DNA from: Desulfosalsimonas propionicica
GTDB taxonomy: Bacteria; Desulfobacterota; Desulfobacteria; Desulfobacterales; Desulfosalsimonadaceae
Length of the DNA stretch: 64,000 nt
Reading direction: 5' to 3'
NCBI RefSeq assembly: GCF_013761005.1
Contig: NZ_JACDUS010000001.1
Coordinates: 744,001-808,000 of the forward strand
The position numbers were made by a program, and so were the translations under genes. Positions 55,030 through 64,000 of this stretch are shown here, in pieces. Every line of letters starts with the position of its first letter. Within the stretch, counting starts at the first letter, position 1. The notes under the pieces were generated by a model, which had not been told where the DNA came from, searched no databases, and was given only the letters and a program-made list of their open reading frames with translations.

Positions 55030-55170
55030 GATGGCGCCGTAAAAGTCCAATATCTGCGTTACGCGCGATTCCTCAGAATTTCACGTACGGACAAGTACGC
55101 TGCATTCTTCGGCAATCGCGCAAGTCTTGATCTTGAACTTTTACGGCGCCATCTGAAATCAGACTTTTTG
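55030..55170 (-). repeat. Palindromic intergenic repeat, copy 3 (inverted)
   Basis: About 141 bp in the opposite orientation to copies 1 and 2: starts GATGGCGCCGTAAAAGTCC and ends ACTTTTACGGCGCCATCTG plus the outer AAATCAGACTTTTT. It lies between the FMN subunit and the GltB-C/GltD fusion of the same operon, so it sits within one transcript, where it could fold as a large hairpin. Confidence 0.9.
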
Positions 55171-55198
55171 CGCGAGAATCAGGATTATGAGGCATAAG

Positions 55199-57583
55199 AT
55201 GGACGACCAGCAACGCTATTATTTGATATCCGGACGGCAGGACGATATCCGGCTCGAATCCCGGGTCCTGGAGGAACAGCTCCAGGAGGCGGTGGCAAAA
55301 GGCCACCGGAAGATCGAGGTGCAGGCATGCGGCCAGCACGGCATTGGCGGCCGGCTGTGGCGCGCCGGGGACAAGCCCCTGGAAATCCGGGTTACGGGAC
55401 ACTCCGGCCAGCGCCTGGGTTCCATGGGATTTGCCAATACCCGGATTGAAAACATGGGCCCGGCCTCTGATGACGTGGGCTGGCTCAATGCCGGGGCTGA
55501 AATTGTGGTCCACGGCCATGCCTCAAACGGTGTGGCAAACGCCATGGCCCAGGGAAGGGTTTATGTGGCCGGCAGCATTGGCAGCCGGGGCATGACCATG
55601 ACCAAGCAAAACCCCCGGTTTGCCCCTCCGGAACTGTGGGTGCTGGGATCGGCGGGCGATTATTTCGGCGAATTCATGGCCGGGGGTGTCGCCGTGATCT
55701 GCGGCATTGATGCGCAAACCCCGGAAAATATTTTGGGATACCGTCCCCTTGTGGGCATGGTCAGCGGCCGGGTTTTTTTCAGGGGCCCTCATGGCGGATA
55801 CAGCAAAAGCGATGCCAGGCTCGTTGCCATCACAGACAGTGACTGGCAGTGGCTGGAACAAAACCTGCGGCGGTTTCTGGAGGCCACTGATCGCATGGAT
55901 CTCTATGATCAACTGGCCGAGCGCGAGCGCTGGCAGCTCATTGCTGCCAGGGGTCCTGCGGACAAGGTGGTGCGAAAGACCCGGTCGATTTCCGAGTTCC
56001 GCGAGTCGGTGTGGAACCGGGAACTTGGCGCCGGGGGCCTGGTGGGCGATCTCACGGACACGGATATGAGCCCGATTCCCGTGATTGTCACCGGCCGCCT
56101 GCGCCGGTTTGTGCCGGTATGGGAAAACCGCGTGTATGCCCCGCCGTGCGAGGCCACATGTCCCACTGGCATTCCGGTGCATGACAGGTGGCGGCTGGTG
56201 CGCGAAGGCCGAATGGACGAGGCCGTGGACATGGCCCTGGCCTATACTCCGTTTCCCGCATCTGTATGCGGATACCTCTGCCCGAATCTTTGCATGCAGT
56301 CCTGCACCCGGCATTCGGCCGACATGCATCCGGTGGATGTCACGCACCTGGGCCGGGCCAGCATTTCAGCAAAAACGCCGGAACTGCCGCCTGTGACCGG
56401 GAAAAAAGCCGCCGTGGTGGGCGGCGGGCCTGCGGGCATCTCCATTGCCTGGCAGCTTCGCCGGGCCGGCCATGATCCGGTGATTTTTGACATGTCGGAA
56501 AACCTCGGCGGCAAGATGCGCCAACTGATTCCCGGCTCCCGTATTCCGGCTGATGTGCTGGAAGCCGAACTCTCCCGGATCCGCGAAGTGCTGCCCCATG
56601 TTCATCTGCAGCAGGAGCTGGGCAAAGACGATGTGGAGCAGTTGAAAGCCGATTATGATTTTGTGGTGATCGCAGCCGGGGCCACAAAGCCGCGCACCCT
56701 GCCGGTTCCCGGAAAGGAGCGCATGATTGCCGTAAATGATTTTCTGGCCCGGGCCAAAAACGATGCCATTGATCCGGGTAAAAAAGTGGTTATTATCGGT
56801 GCCGGCAACGTGGGCTGTGATGCGGCTGTTGAAGCCCGCCGTCTGGGAGCCGGAGATATCGTTCTCATAGACGTGCAAAAGCCGGCATCCTTTGGAAAGG
56901 AGCGGGAGCATGCAGAAGCTGCGGGGGCGAAATTCCGCTGGCCCTGCTTTACCCGTGAGATCACGGAGCAGGGCGTGGTGCTGGAATCCGGCGAGGTGTT
57001 GGCTGCAGACACGGTCGTGGTCTCCATCGGCGATGTGCCGAACACGGATTTTCTGCCCGACGCTGTGGGCCTGGAAAAGGGTTTTGTGCGGGTCAATGAA
57101 TATTTCCAGACCACGGATCCAAAGATTTTTGCCATCGGCGACATTGTCCGGCCCGGCCTGCTTACTGATGCCATCGGCGCAGGCAGAAAGGCGGCTTCCG
57201 CCATCAGGGAAATTGCCGAAGGAAAGCGGCCCCTTGATCCCGGAACGGATTTTAAGGCAGTGGCCGATCCCGGCACAGCCGCCGGTCCCGGCGGACAAAC
57301 CCCGGTGATCGACACCGCCCGGGTTTCCCTGGAATATTTTGACCCCAGGATCAGTTCGTTTTCCGGGGCGGAGCAGTGCGGGTCTGCCTGTGCGTCCTGC
57401 GGGGCCTGCCGGGATTGCGGGATTTGCGAAAATATTTGCCCGCGCGCGGCCATTTCCAGAAAGCAGTTACAAGGCAAGGATTATGAGTACGCGGTGGACC
57501 CGGATCTGTGCATTGGATGCGGCTTTTGTGCCGGGGCCTGCCCCTGCGGGGTCTGGGCCATGCGGGAAAATGATCCGCTGTAA
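55199..57583 (+). CDS. Glutamate synthase GltB C-terminal domain / GltD oxidoreductase / ferredoxin fusion
   Basis: A 794-residue fusion. Residues about 20-250 form the GltB-type GXGXG beta-helix (ACGQHGIGGRLW, NGVANAMAQGRVYVAGSIGS). A linker with cysteines (PPCEATCPTG) leads to a GltD-type FAD/NAD(P)H domain (AVVGGGPAGISIAWQLR, VVIIGAGNVGCDAAVE, AIGDIVRPG). The end carries two 4Fe-4S motifs (CGACRDCGICENICP, CIGCGFCAGACP). It supplies electrons for glutamate synthesis, likely using ferredoxin or NAD(P)H. The C-terminal ferredoxin is an addition to standard GltD. ATG 55199 has a GAGG site; 55187 is the alternative start. Cotranscription with the two genes upstream is likely despite the repeat between them. 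Confidence 0.88.
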   Translation: MDDQQRYYLISGRQDDIRLESRVLEEQLQEAVAKGHRKIEVQACGQHGIGGRLWRAGDKPLEIRVTGHSGQRLGSMGFANTRIENMGPASDDVGWLNAGAEIVVHGHASNGVANAMAQGRVYVAGSIGSRGMTMTKQNPRFAPPELWVLGSAGDYFGEFMAGGVAVICGIDAQTPENILGYRPLVGMVSGRVFFRGPHGGYSKSDARLVAITDSDWQWLEQNLRRFLEATDRMDLYDQLAERERWQLIAARGPADKVVRKTRSISEFRESVWNRELGAGGLVGDLTDTDMSPIPVIVTGRLRRFVPVWENRVYAPPCEATCPTGIPVHDRWRLVREGRMDEAVDMALAYTPFPASVCGYLCPNLCMQSCTRHSADMHPVDVTHLGRASISAKTPELPPVTGKKAAVVGGGPAGISIAWQLRRAGHDPVIFDMSENLGGKMRQLIPGSRIPADVLEAELSRIREVLPHVHLQQELGKDDVEQLKADYDFVVIAAGATKPRTLPVPGKERMIAVNDFLARAKNDAIDPGKKVVIIGAGNVGCDAAVEARRLGAGDIVLIDVQKPASFGKEREHAEAAGAKFRWPCFTREITEQGVVLESGEVLAADTVVVSIGDVPNTDFLPDAVGLEKGFVRVNEYFQTTDPKIFAIGDIVRPGLLTDAIGAGRKAASAIREIAEGKRPLDPGTDFKAVADPGTAAGPGGQTPVIDTARVSLEYFDPRISSFSGAEQCGSACASCGACRDCGICENICPRAAISRKQLQGKDYEYAVDPDLCIGCGFCAGACPCGVWAMRENDPL

Positions 57584-57767
57584 TAAAAGCAGGGGATATA
57601 TTTTTTCGCCAAAATGATTTGCTCCGGCCGGAAGCCCATGTTATTGTACTCTGCTACCCGGATGCTGGAAAAATCTGGATGATTTTGTGAGCTTATGCCA
57701 AAAATCGCGGATTTTTCCCGATGCGCGCATCCCGAACCTGAAACCTGAACAATAAGCATTGAACCCT

Positions 57768-58904
57768 ATGAAAGCATTGCTGGCACTAGAAGACGGGCGC
57801 GCATTTGCCTGCCGAAGTTTCACCGGACCCGGGGAGGCTTCGGGGGAGATGGTGTTTAACACCGGCATGACCGGTTACCAGGAGATTCTCACAGACCCTT
57901 CCTACCGCGGGCAGATGGTGACCATGACCTATCCTCTGGTGGGCAACTACGGGGTCAATGCCGAAGACATCGAATCCGACCGGGTGCAGGTGGGCGCGTT
58001 CGTAATCCGGGAATACCAGGATCAATACAGCAATTTCCGGGCTGACCAAAGCCTTGCCGATTATCTCAGGGCCCACGGCGTCATGGGAGTGGATGAACTC
58101 GATACCCGGGCCCTGACCCGTCATATCCGACAGGCCGGCGCCATGCGCGCATTTGTTTCCACCCATGACACAGATCCGCAATCCTTAAGCGCCCGGGCCC
58201 GGCAGATCCCCCCCATGGAAGGCCAGGATCTGGTGTGTCACGTGACGGCCAAAAAACCCTATTTCTGGAAAAACAACAGACCTGTTGCCTGTGACGTGTC
58301 CGGCCCGGATCAGCGGTTTTGGGGACCCAAAACCGACGGCTTCCGGGTGGTTGCCCTGGACTACGGGGTAAAATACAATATTCTGCGCTGCCTGGAAAAC
58401 GCCGGCTGCCAGGTTCTGGTGCTGCCGGCTGACACTCCGGCCGATGCAGTCAAAAAGCTGGACCCGGACGGGGTTTTTTTGTCCAACGGGCCCGGCGATC
58501 CCGCGCCCCTTTCCTATGCCGTGGAAACCGCCAGGCAGTTGATCGGGTATAAGCCGATGTTTGGCATCTGCCTGGGGATCCAGCTTTTGGGCCAGGCTCT
58601 GGGGGCAAAGACCTTCAAACTCAAGTTCGGTCATCACGGGGTCAATCAGCCGGTGCAGCACCTGGCCACCGGCAAGGTGGAAATCACCTCCCAGAACCAC
58701 GGTTTTGCCGTGGATCCCGACACCCTGGACGCCAAGGCCGTGGATATCACCCACATGAACTTAAACGATCAGACACTGGAGGGGTTTTCTCACCGGCAAT
58801 ACCCCCTGTTTACGGTCCAGTACCATCCCGAGGCCGCACCCGGACCCCATGACGCCGGTTACCTGTTTAACGATTTTGTCCGCATGATCCGAGACAATCA
58901 ATAA
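57768..58904 (+). CDS. carA: Carbamoyl phosphate synthase small (glutaminase) subunit
   Basis: A 378-residue class I glutamine amidotransferase that feeds ammonia to the large subunit. The N-terminal domain has the motif GMTGYQEILTDPSY, and the glutaminase nucleophile is Cys268 in FGICLGIQLLGQALG, with QYHPEAAPGP giving the histidine and glutamate of the triad. Motifs and length match CarA. The start ATG 57768 lacks a strong ribosome site. The preceding gap (57584-57767) has a small hairpin, AAAAATC (57700-57706) with GATTTTT (57710-57716), of unclear use. Confidence 0.95.
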   Translation: MKALLALEDGRAFACRSFTGPGEASGEMVFNTGMTGYQEILTDPSYRGQMVTMTYPLVGNYGVNAEDIESDRVQVGAFVIREYQDQYSNFRADQSLADYLRAHGVMGVDELDTRALTRHIRQAGAMRAFVSTHDTDPQSLSARARQIPPMEGQDLVCHVTAKKPYFWKNNRPVACDVSGPDQRFWGPKTDGFRVVALDYGVKYNILRCLENAGCQVLVLPADTPADAVKKLDPDGVFLSNGPGDPAPLSYAVETARQLIGYKPMFGICLGIQLLGQALGAKTFKLKFGHHGVNQPVQHLATGKVEITSQNHGFAVDPDTLDAKAVDITHMNLNDQTLEGFSHRQYPLFTVQYHPEAAPGPHDAGYLFNDFVRMIRDNQ

Positions 58905-58928
58905 CCCGCACCCGAATACGGACTTTTT

Positions 58929-61900
58929 ATGCCGAAACGCACCGACATTCACAAGATCCTGATCATCGGCGCAGGGCCGATTATCATCAGCCAGGCCTGT
59001 GAGTTTGATTATTCCGGCACCCAGGCATGCAAGGCATTGAAGGAAGAAGGCTACGAGGTGATCCTGGTCAATTCCAATCCGGCCACCATTATGACCGACC
59101 CGGAAACCGCGGACCGCACTTATGTGGAGCCCATCACCCCCAAAACCGTGGAAATGATCATTGAAAAGGAGCGGCCCGATGCCATTCTGCCCACCCTGGG
59201 GGGGCAGACCGGTTTGAACACCGCCGTGGCCGTGGCAGAGGCCGGGGTTTTGGAAAAATACGGCGTGGAGATGATCGGCGCTCGCCTGGATGCCATTCAC
59301 AAGGCAGAAGACCGGGACCGGTTCTGCCGGGCCATGGAAAAGATCAATCTCCGGATTCCCAGAAGCGGCATTGCCACTGACATGGAGGCCGCCCGCGGAT
59401 TTGCCGCAGACATCGGCTATCCCGTGATTATCCGCCCCGCCTTCACCCTGGGCGGCACCGGGGGCGGGGTGGCCTACAACCCCGAGGATCTGGAGAACAT
59501 CGCTTCGGCCGGCCTGGATGCCAGCATGATCAATCAGGTCATGATCGAGGAATCGGTTCTGGGCTGGAAAGAATATGAACTTGAAGTAATGCGCGATAAA
59601 AATGACAATGTGGTTATTGTCTGCTCCATTGAAAATGTGGATCCCATGGGCATTCATACCGGAGACAGCATCACTGTGGCCCCGGCCCAGACCCTCAGTG
59701 ATGTGGAATACCAGGTCATGCGCGATGCCGCCATTGCCATTTTGCGCGAAATTGGGGTGGACACCGGCGGATCCAACGTGCAGTTCGCGGTCAATCCGGA
59801 TGACGGCGAGCTGATCGTGGTGGAGATGAATCCCCGGGTGTCGCGTTCATCCGCCCTTGCCTCCAAGGCCACGGGCTTTCCCATTGCAAAGATTGCCGCC
59901 AAGCTGGCCGTGGGCTACACCTTAGATGAAATCCCAAATGATATTACCGGAAAAACCGTTGCCTCGTTTGAGCCGGCCCTGGATTACTGCGTGGTGAAAA
60001 TTCCGCGCTGGACCTTTGAAAAATTTCCCGAGGCAGAAGACGAACTGACCACCTCCATGCGCTCGGTGGGCGAGACCATGGCCATTGGCCGGACATTTAC
60101 CGAAGCCCTGCAAAAGGGCCTGCGGTCTCTTGAAACCGGGCGGTACGGATTCGGAGGCGATGGAAAAGACGAGGAGGATGGCCAAAACCCGCCCCTTTCG
60201 CTTGCAGAAATCGAGCAGATGCTGGCCCGGCCCACGAGCAGGCGGATTTTTTATCTGCACCAGGCATTGATCGCGGCCATGCCCCTTGAAACCATTTACG
60301 AGCTCACCGGCATCGATCCGTGGTTTTTGCACCAGTTTGCCCGGCTTGCGGAAACTGAAAAGCAGATGGCCGCGGCCGGGGGGCAGATTTCTTTGGAAAC
60401 ACTGGAAAAAGCCAAAAAATACGGATTTTCCGATTTTCAGATCGGCCATCTCACCGGCCTGGGCGCCGGCAGAATTCGGGATATGCGAAAATCCGCGGGC
60501 CTGCGGCCGGTCTACAAGCTGGTGGATACCTGCGCGGCTGAATTTGAGGCCGCCACCCCGTATTATTACTCTACTTATGAGCAGGAAGACGAGGCCCGGG
60601 TTTCGGAGGGCAGAAAAATCATGATCCTGGGCGGCGGACCCAACCGCATCGGCCAGGGAATCGAGTTTGACTACTGCTGCGTGCATGCCTCGTTTGCCTT
60701 AAAGGAGCTGGGCATTGAAAGCATCATGGTCAACTCCAACCCCGAGACCGTGTCCACGGACTATGACACCTCGGACAAGCTCTATTTCGAGCCCCTGACC
60801 CATGAAGACGTGCTGCATATCGTGGAAACCGAAAAGCCCGACGGGGTGATCGTGCAGTTTGGCGGCCAGACGCCCCTGAACCTGGCCCTTTCCCTGATGG
60901 ATGCAGGGGTCCCGATCATCGGCACCAGCCCGGAGAATATCGAACAGGCAGAAGACCGCAAGCATTTCCAGGCTATTCTAAACAATCTCGGGCTCATGCA
61001 GCCGCCCAACGGCACGGCCCGGTCTGTGGAAGAAGCCATGGCCGAAGCCGCGCGTATCGGCTATCCCGTGATCGTGCGGCCGTCTTACGTGCTCGGCGGC
61101 CGGGGAATGAAAATCGTTTACAATGACCAGGAAATGGAAAACTACACCCGCCTGGCCATCGTGGCCTCCCCGGAATATCCGGTGCTCATTGACAAGTTTC
61201 TCGAAGATGCGGTGGAAGTGGACGTGGATGCGGTGTCCGACGGGCAGATCACTGTGATCGGGGGAATCATGGAACACATCGAGGCCGCGGGAGTCCATTC
61301 CGGTGATTCAGCCTGCGTGCTGCCGCCATATTCCCTGAAATCCGGGGAAATCGATCAGATCGTTTCCGCCACCTGCGCCATGGCAAAGGAGCTAAACGTC
61401 ATCGGCCTGATGAATGTCCAGTATGCCATCAAGGACGGCTGTTTGTACGTGCTGGAGGTTAATCCCCGGGCATCGCGCACGGTGCCCTTTGTGAGCAAGG
61501 CCACGGGCGTGCCCCTGGCCCGGATTGCCACAAAGGTGATGACCGGCCAGAGCCTTGAAGACCTCGGGTTCACAAAACAGGTGCACCCGCAGCACGTTTC
61601 GGTCAAGGAAGCGGTGCTGCCCTTTGACCGGTTTCCGGAAGCCGACACGCTTCTGGGTCCGGAAATGAAATCCACCGGAGAGGTCATGGGCATAGATGCT
61701 GATTTCGGCCGGGCTTATGCCAAAAGCCAGATTGCCGCAGGCCAGCATCTGCCCGGAAGCGGTGCTGTGTTTATCAGCGTGCAGAACAGTGATAAAGACG
61801 CTGTTTTGCCCGTGGCCCGGCAGTTGGCGGATATCGGTTTTGAGATTCTGGCCACCCGGGGCACATGCCGGTTTTTTGAACAGAACAAAATCCTCGCCCA

Positions 61901-62153
61901 GGCAGTCAACAAGGTTTCTGCGGGCCGGCCGCACGTGGTGGATGCCATTATGAACCGTGAGATCCATCTGGTGATCAATACCGGAACCGGCGACCGCACC
62001 CGGCGCGACGGCTACATGATCCGCCGGGCCGCGCTGAAGTTTAACATCCCTTATGCCACCACCATTGCCTGTGCCCGGGCCATGGGACTGGGCATTGCCG
62101 CGTTAAACCAAAAAGCGCTTTCCGTGGCGGCGCTGCAGGATTATCATCACTGA
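58929..62153 (+). CDS. carB: Carbamoyl phosphate synthase large subunit
   Basis: A 1074-residue double ATP-grasp enzyme that makes carbamoyl phosphate for arginine and pyrimidines. The two homologous halves start [20 protein letters not shown] and [20 protein letters not shown], each followed by ATP-binding stretches ([23 protein letters not shown]), and the C-terminal allosteric domain is present ([33 protein letters not shown]). Length is normal. It follows carA by 24 bases and is followed closely by purF, so this is a nucleotide-synthesis cluster. Confidence 0.96.
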   Translation: MPKRTDIHKILIIGAGPIIISQACEFDYSGTQACKALKEEGYEVILVNSNPATIMTDPETADRTYVEPITPKTVEMIIEKERPDAILPTLGGQTGLNTAVAVAEAGVLEKYGVEMIGARLDAIHKAEDRDRFCRAMEKINLRIPRSGIATDMEAARGFAADIGYPVIIRPAFTLGGTGGGVAYNPEDLENIASAGLDASMINQVMIEESVLGWKEYELEVMRDKNDNVVIVCSIENVDPMGIHTGDSITVAPAQTLSDVEYQVMRDAAIAILREIGVDTGGSNVQFAVNPDDGELIVVEMNPRVSRSSALASKATGFPIAKIAAKLAVGYTLDEIPNDITGKTVASFEPALDYCVVKIPRWTFEKFPEAEDELTTSMRSVGETMAIGRTFTEALQKGLRSLETGRYGFGGDGKDEEDGQNPPLSLAEIEQMLARPTSRRIFYLHQALIAAMPLETIYELTGIDPWFLHQFARLAETEKQMAAAGGQISLETLEKAKKYGFSDFQIGHLTGLGAGRIRDMRKSAGLRPVYKLVDTCAAEFEAATPYYYSTYEQEDEARVSEGRKIMILGGGPNRIGQGIEFDYCCVHASFALKELGIESIMVNSNPETVSTDYDTSDKLYFEPLTHEDVLHIVETEKPDGVIVQFGGQTPLNLALSLMDAGVPIIGTSPENIEQAEDRKHFQAILNNLGLMQPPNGTARSVEEAMAEAARIGYPVIVRPSYVLGGRGMKIVYNDQEMENYTRLAIVASPEYPVLIDKFLEDAVEVDVDAVSDGQITVIGGIMEHIEAAGVHSGDSACVLPPYSLKSGEIDQIVSATCAMAKELNVIGLMNVQYAIKDGCLYVLEVNPRASRTVPFVSKATGVPLARIATKVMTGQSLEDLGFTKQVHPQHVSVKEAVLPFDRFPEADTLLGPEMKSTGEVMGIDADFGRAYAKSQIAAGQHLPGSGAVFISVQNSDKDAVLPVARQLADIGFEILATRGTCRFFEQNKILAQAVNKVSAGRPHVVDAIMNREIHLVINTGTGDRTRRDGYMIRRAALKFNIPYATTIACARAMGLGIAALNQKALSVAALQDYHH

Positions 62154-62168
62154 AAGGCAAGTTATGAA

Positions 62169-63590
62169 ATGAATCCTTCTGATTCAATCGAGGCCCGGCC
62201 GCGGGAAGCCTGCGGCATTTTCGGCATCCACAGGCATCCTGAGTCCGCGCGCCTGGTTTACTTCGGCTTATACGCCCTCCAGCACCGGGGCCAGGAAAGC
62301 GCCGGCATTGCCGTGGTCCATGATGAGCATATCGACTTTCACAAGGGCATGGGTCTGGTCCATGACGTTTTTGACGACACCATCCTGGACCGGCTGGCCT
62401 GCGAGTGCAGCGCCATCGGCCATGTCCGCTACTCCACTACCGGCGGTTCCGTGCTGGCAAATGCCCAGCCCTTTGTGGTCAACCACAGGGGCCGGTCTTA
62501 CGGTGTGGCCCATAACGGCAACCTGGTCAACGCCCATACCTTAAAGCAGGAATTGGAGGAAGACGGCTCGATTTTCCAGACCACCATGGACAGCGAGGTT
62601 TTCCTTCACCTGTTTGTCAAAAATCTCAGGCATGGATTTGAGCAGGCCCTGGTCAACAGCGTGACCCGGCTTCAGGGGGCCTACTGCTTTGTGGTGCTTA
62701 CAAGTCGTGGCGAGGTGGTGGGCATCAAGGACCCCAACGGGTTTAGGCCCCTGTGCCTCGGGCGGCTCCACGGCCGTTATGTGCTGGCCTCGGAGTCCTG
62801 CGCCCTGGACCTGCTGGAGGCGGAATTCGTGCGCGAACTGGAGCCCGGCGAGATCGTGATTATCGATGACACCGGTGTGCGAAGCCTTTTTCCCCACCAG
62901 CACACTTCTCGGACTTTTTGCATTTTTGAATACATTTATTTCGCCCGGCCAGACAGCACCATATACGGAAAAAACGTCTATCTCACCCGCAAGGCCCACG
63001 GCCGGCAGCTGGCCAAAGAAGCCCCCGTGGAAGCAGATCTGGTCATGCCCTTTCCGGATTCGGGCAATTATGCGGCCCTGGGATATGCCGAACAATCCGG
63101 CATCCCCTTTGACCTGGGTATGATCCGCAACCACTACGTGGGCCGCACCTTTATTCAGCCCAGCCAGAGCATGCGCGATTTCGGGGTGCGCATGAAATTG
63201 AATCCGGTCAAGGAATTGCTTGTGGGAAAGGACATCATTATCATCGAGGACTCCATTATCCGGGGCACCACGGCCCGCACCCGGGTCAAGGCCTTGCGGG
63301 AACTTGGTGTGAAGCGCGTCCACATGCGCATCAGCTGCCCGCCGCACATCCATCCCTGTCATTACGGCATTGATTTTTCCACCAAGGGGGAACTGATCGC
63401 CGCGAGCAAAACCGTCTCCGAGTTGCGGGATTTTCTGTGCCTGGACAGCCTTCATTACCTGAGCCTGGAAGGGCTTCTGGCATCCACCGGAGTGGCGGAG
63501 CCGGAAAATCATTTTTGCAAGGCTTGCTTTGACGGATGTTATCCGGTATTGTTTGACCAGTCCCTGACAAAGGAGTGCATGGAAATTTAA
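62169..63590 (+). CDS. purF: Amidophosphoribosyltransferase (4Fe-4S, Bacillus type)
   Basis: A 473-residue enzyme for the first step of purine synthesis, PRPP plus glutamine to phosphoribosylamine. A short propeptide ends before Cys15 (REACGIFGI), the amidotransferase nucleophile that is exposed by cleavage. The phosphoribosyl part has VGKDIIIIEDSIIRGTTART. Cysteines in FCIFEYIYFARP, SCPPHIHPCHYGID and CKACFDGCYPV point to a 4Fe-4S cluster as in Bacillus PurF, unlike the cluster-free E. coli type. It follows carB by 15 bases. Confidence 0.95.
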   Translation: MNPSDSIEARPREACGIFGIHRHPESARLVYFGLYALQHRGQESAGIAVVHDEHIDFHKGMGLVHDVFDDTILDRLACECSAIGHVRYSTTGGSVLANAQPFVVNHRGRSYGVAHNGNLVNAHTLKQELEEDGSIFQTTMDSEVFLHLFVKNLRHGFEQALVNSVTRLQGAYCFVVLTSRGEVVGIKDPNGFRPLCLGRLHGRYVLASESCALDLLEAEFVRELEPGEIVIIDDTGVRSLFPHQHTSRTFCIFEYIYFARPDSTIYGKNVYLTRKAHGRQLAKEAPVEADLVMPFPDSGNYAALGYAEQSGIPFDLGMIRNHYVGRTFIQPSQSMRDFGVRMKLNPVKELLVGKDIIIIEDSIIRGTTARTRVKALRELGVKRVHMRISCPPHIHPCHYGIDFSTKGELIAASKTVSELRDFLCLDSLHYLSLEGLLASTGVAEPENHFCKACFDGCYPVLFDQSLTKECMEI

Positions 63591-63604
63591 CCGGGGTTTG
63601 GCAG

Positions 63605-64000
63605 ATGATTGAATCCAAGTACCTCAAGGACAATGTGCAAAATATTCAGCGCCTCATGGCCATTCCGGGGTTAAAGGACTTTGAGACCCGGAATCTGGCC
63701 AAGCTGCTGCGGCTTAGCAAGATCCGGCAGTATGAAGACGGAGAGCGCATCATCCGGGAGGGGGACAACGATCCATGGCTTTATTTTCTGCTTTCCGGAA
63801 CCCTGAAAATCGAAAAACAGGGCGTGGAAATCGGCCATATCCGGGATGTGGGCGAGATTTTCGGTGAAATGCGCATTGTCGACAGCCTGGTGCGATCCGC
63901 CTCGGTTTATGCCGTGGGTGATACGCTTTGTTTGTGCGTGGATACTTCCGCAAAGGGCCGGCTGTCCGATTCAGACGACCATGACGAGCGCATTGATTTT
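63605..64000 (+). CDS. Cyclic-nucleotide-binding-domain protein, N-terminal part (3' truncated)
   Basis: The frame opens with ATG 63605, 14 bases after purF, and stays open to the window edge (132 residues). The first third reads as helix, then a cNMP-binding beta-barrel: GERIIREGDNDPWLYFLLSG, GTLKIEKQGVEIGHIRDVGEIFGEM and SASVYAVGDTLCLCVD. This is the CRP/FNR-type ligand domain. What follows, a DNA-binding domain or another output, is outside the window. A role beside purF is not evident. Confidence 0.72.
   Translation, partial: MIESKYLKDNVQNIQRLMAIPGLKDFETRNLAKLLRLSKIRQYEDGERIIREGDNDPWLYFLLSGTLKIEKQGVEIGHIRDVGEIFGEMRIVDSLVRSASVYAVGDTLCLCVDTSAKGRLSDSDDHDERIDF

Noticed and set aside
1-64000. 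CRISPR arrays, tRNA, rRNA, insertion sequences or prophage
   Set aside because: No regularly spaced repeats, no tRNA-like cloverleaf, no rRNA segments and no transposase, integrase or phage structural gene was seen.

Overview
The window looks like a chromosomal segment of an anaerobic, strictly respiratory or syntrophic bacterium, most likely a sulfate-reducer-type Desulfobacterota (family not determined). Supporting this are a [4Fe-4S]/FAD 4-hydroxybutyryl-CoA dehydratase, several NapH/polyferredoxin membrane proteins, an archaeal-type split glutamate synthase with its own ferredoxin domains, a TRAP transporter linked to a CoA-transferase, two sigma-54 activators, and moderately high GC. I saw no rRNA, tRNA, CRISPR array, insertion sequence or prophage. 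The only mobile-like sequences are short palindromic repeats between genes.

Layout. 1-5145: end of a DUF4301 protein, an SMP-30 lactonase-like protein, 4-hydroxybutyryl-CoA dehydratase (with its own terminator) and amylosucrase. 5304-10309: minus-strand operon GNAT acetyltransferase / M20 peptidase / DUF362 Tat protein / membrane polyferredoxin / unknown protein, driven by a promoter with a perfect palindrome between -35 and -10. 10388-14515: biotin operon birA-bioA-bioF-bioD behind a BirA-type operator. 14549-16867: orphan hybrid histidine kinase. 17263-19743: minus-strand operon of a NifB-type radical SAM protein, a Tat-exported ModA-like binding protein and a NapH-like ferredoxin. 20164-27781: five overlapping genes for an RND efflux pump with its two-component system.

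27833-35179: minus-strand catabolic island of a PAS/sigma-54 activator, a consensus -24/-12 promoter with upstream inverted repeats, TRAP dctP, a terminator-like hairpin, dctQM and a long CoA-transferase. 35256-39870: B12-type radical SAM protein, YcgN protein coupled to a PEP-synthase-N-like protein, and an MFS transporter. 40127-49453: an unusual TPR-GAF-AAA+ sigma-54 activator, a second -24/-12 promoter, acyl-CoA ligase, single-chain biotin-dependent acyl-CoA carboxylase and a 4'-phosphopantetheinyl transferase. 49551-51713: alpha-glucan phosphorylase. 51921-52116: a large palindrome. 52298-57583: split glutamate synthase in three genes. 57768-63590: carA, carB, purF. 63605-end: partial cyclic-nucleotide-binding protein.

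The most unusual pieces are the NifB-type operon with no nitrogenase genes in view, the two self-contained sigma-54 carboxylate/acyl-CoA islands with readable promoters, and a family of about 150-bp palindromic repeats (three full copies and a fragment) placed between genes and even inside the glutamate synthase operon. Biotin genes and the biotin-dependent carboxylase fit together, as do amylosucrase and glucan phosphorylase.
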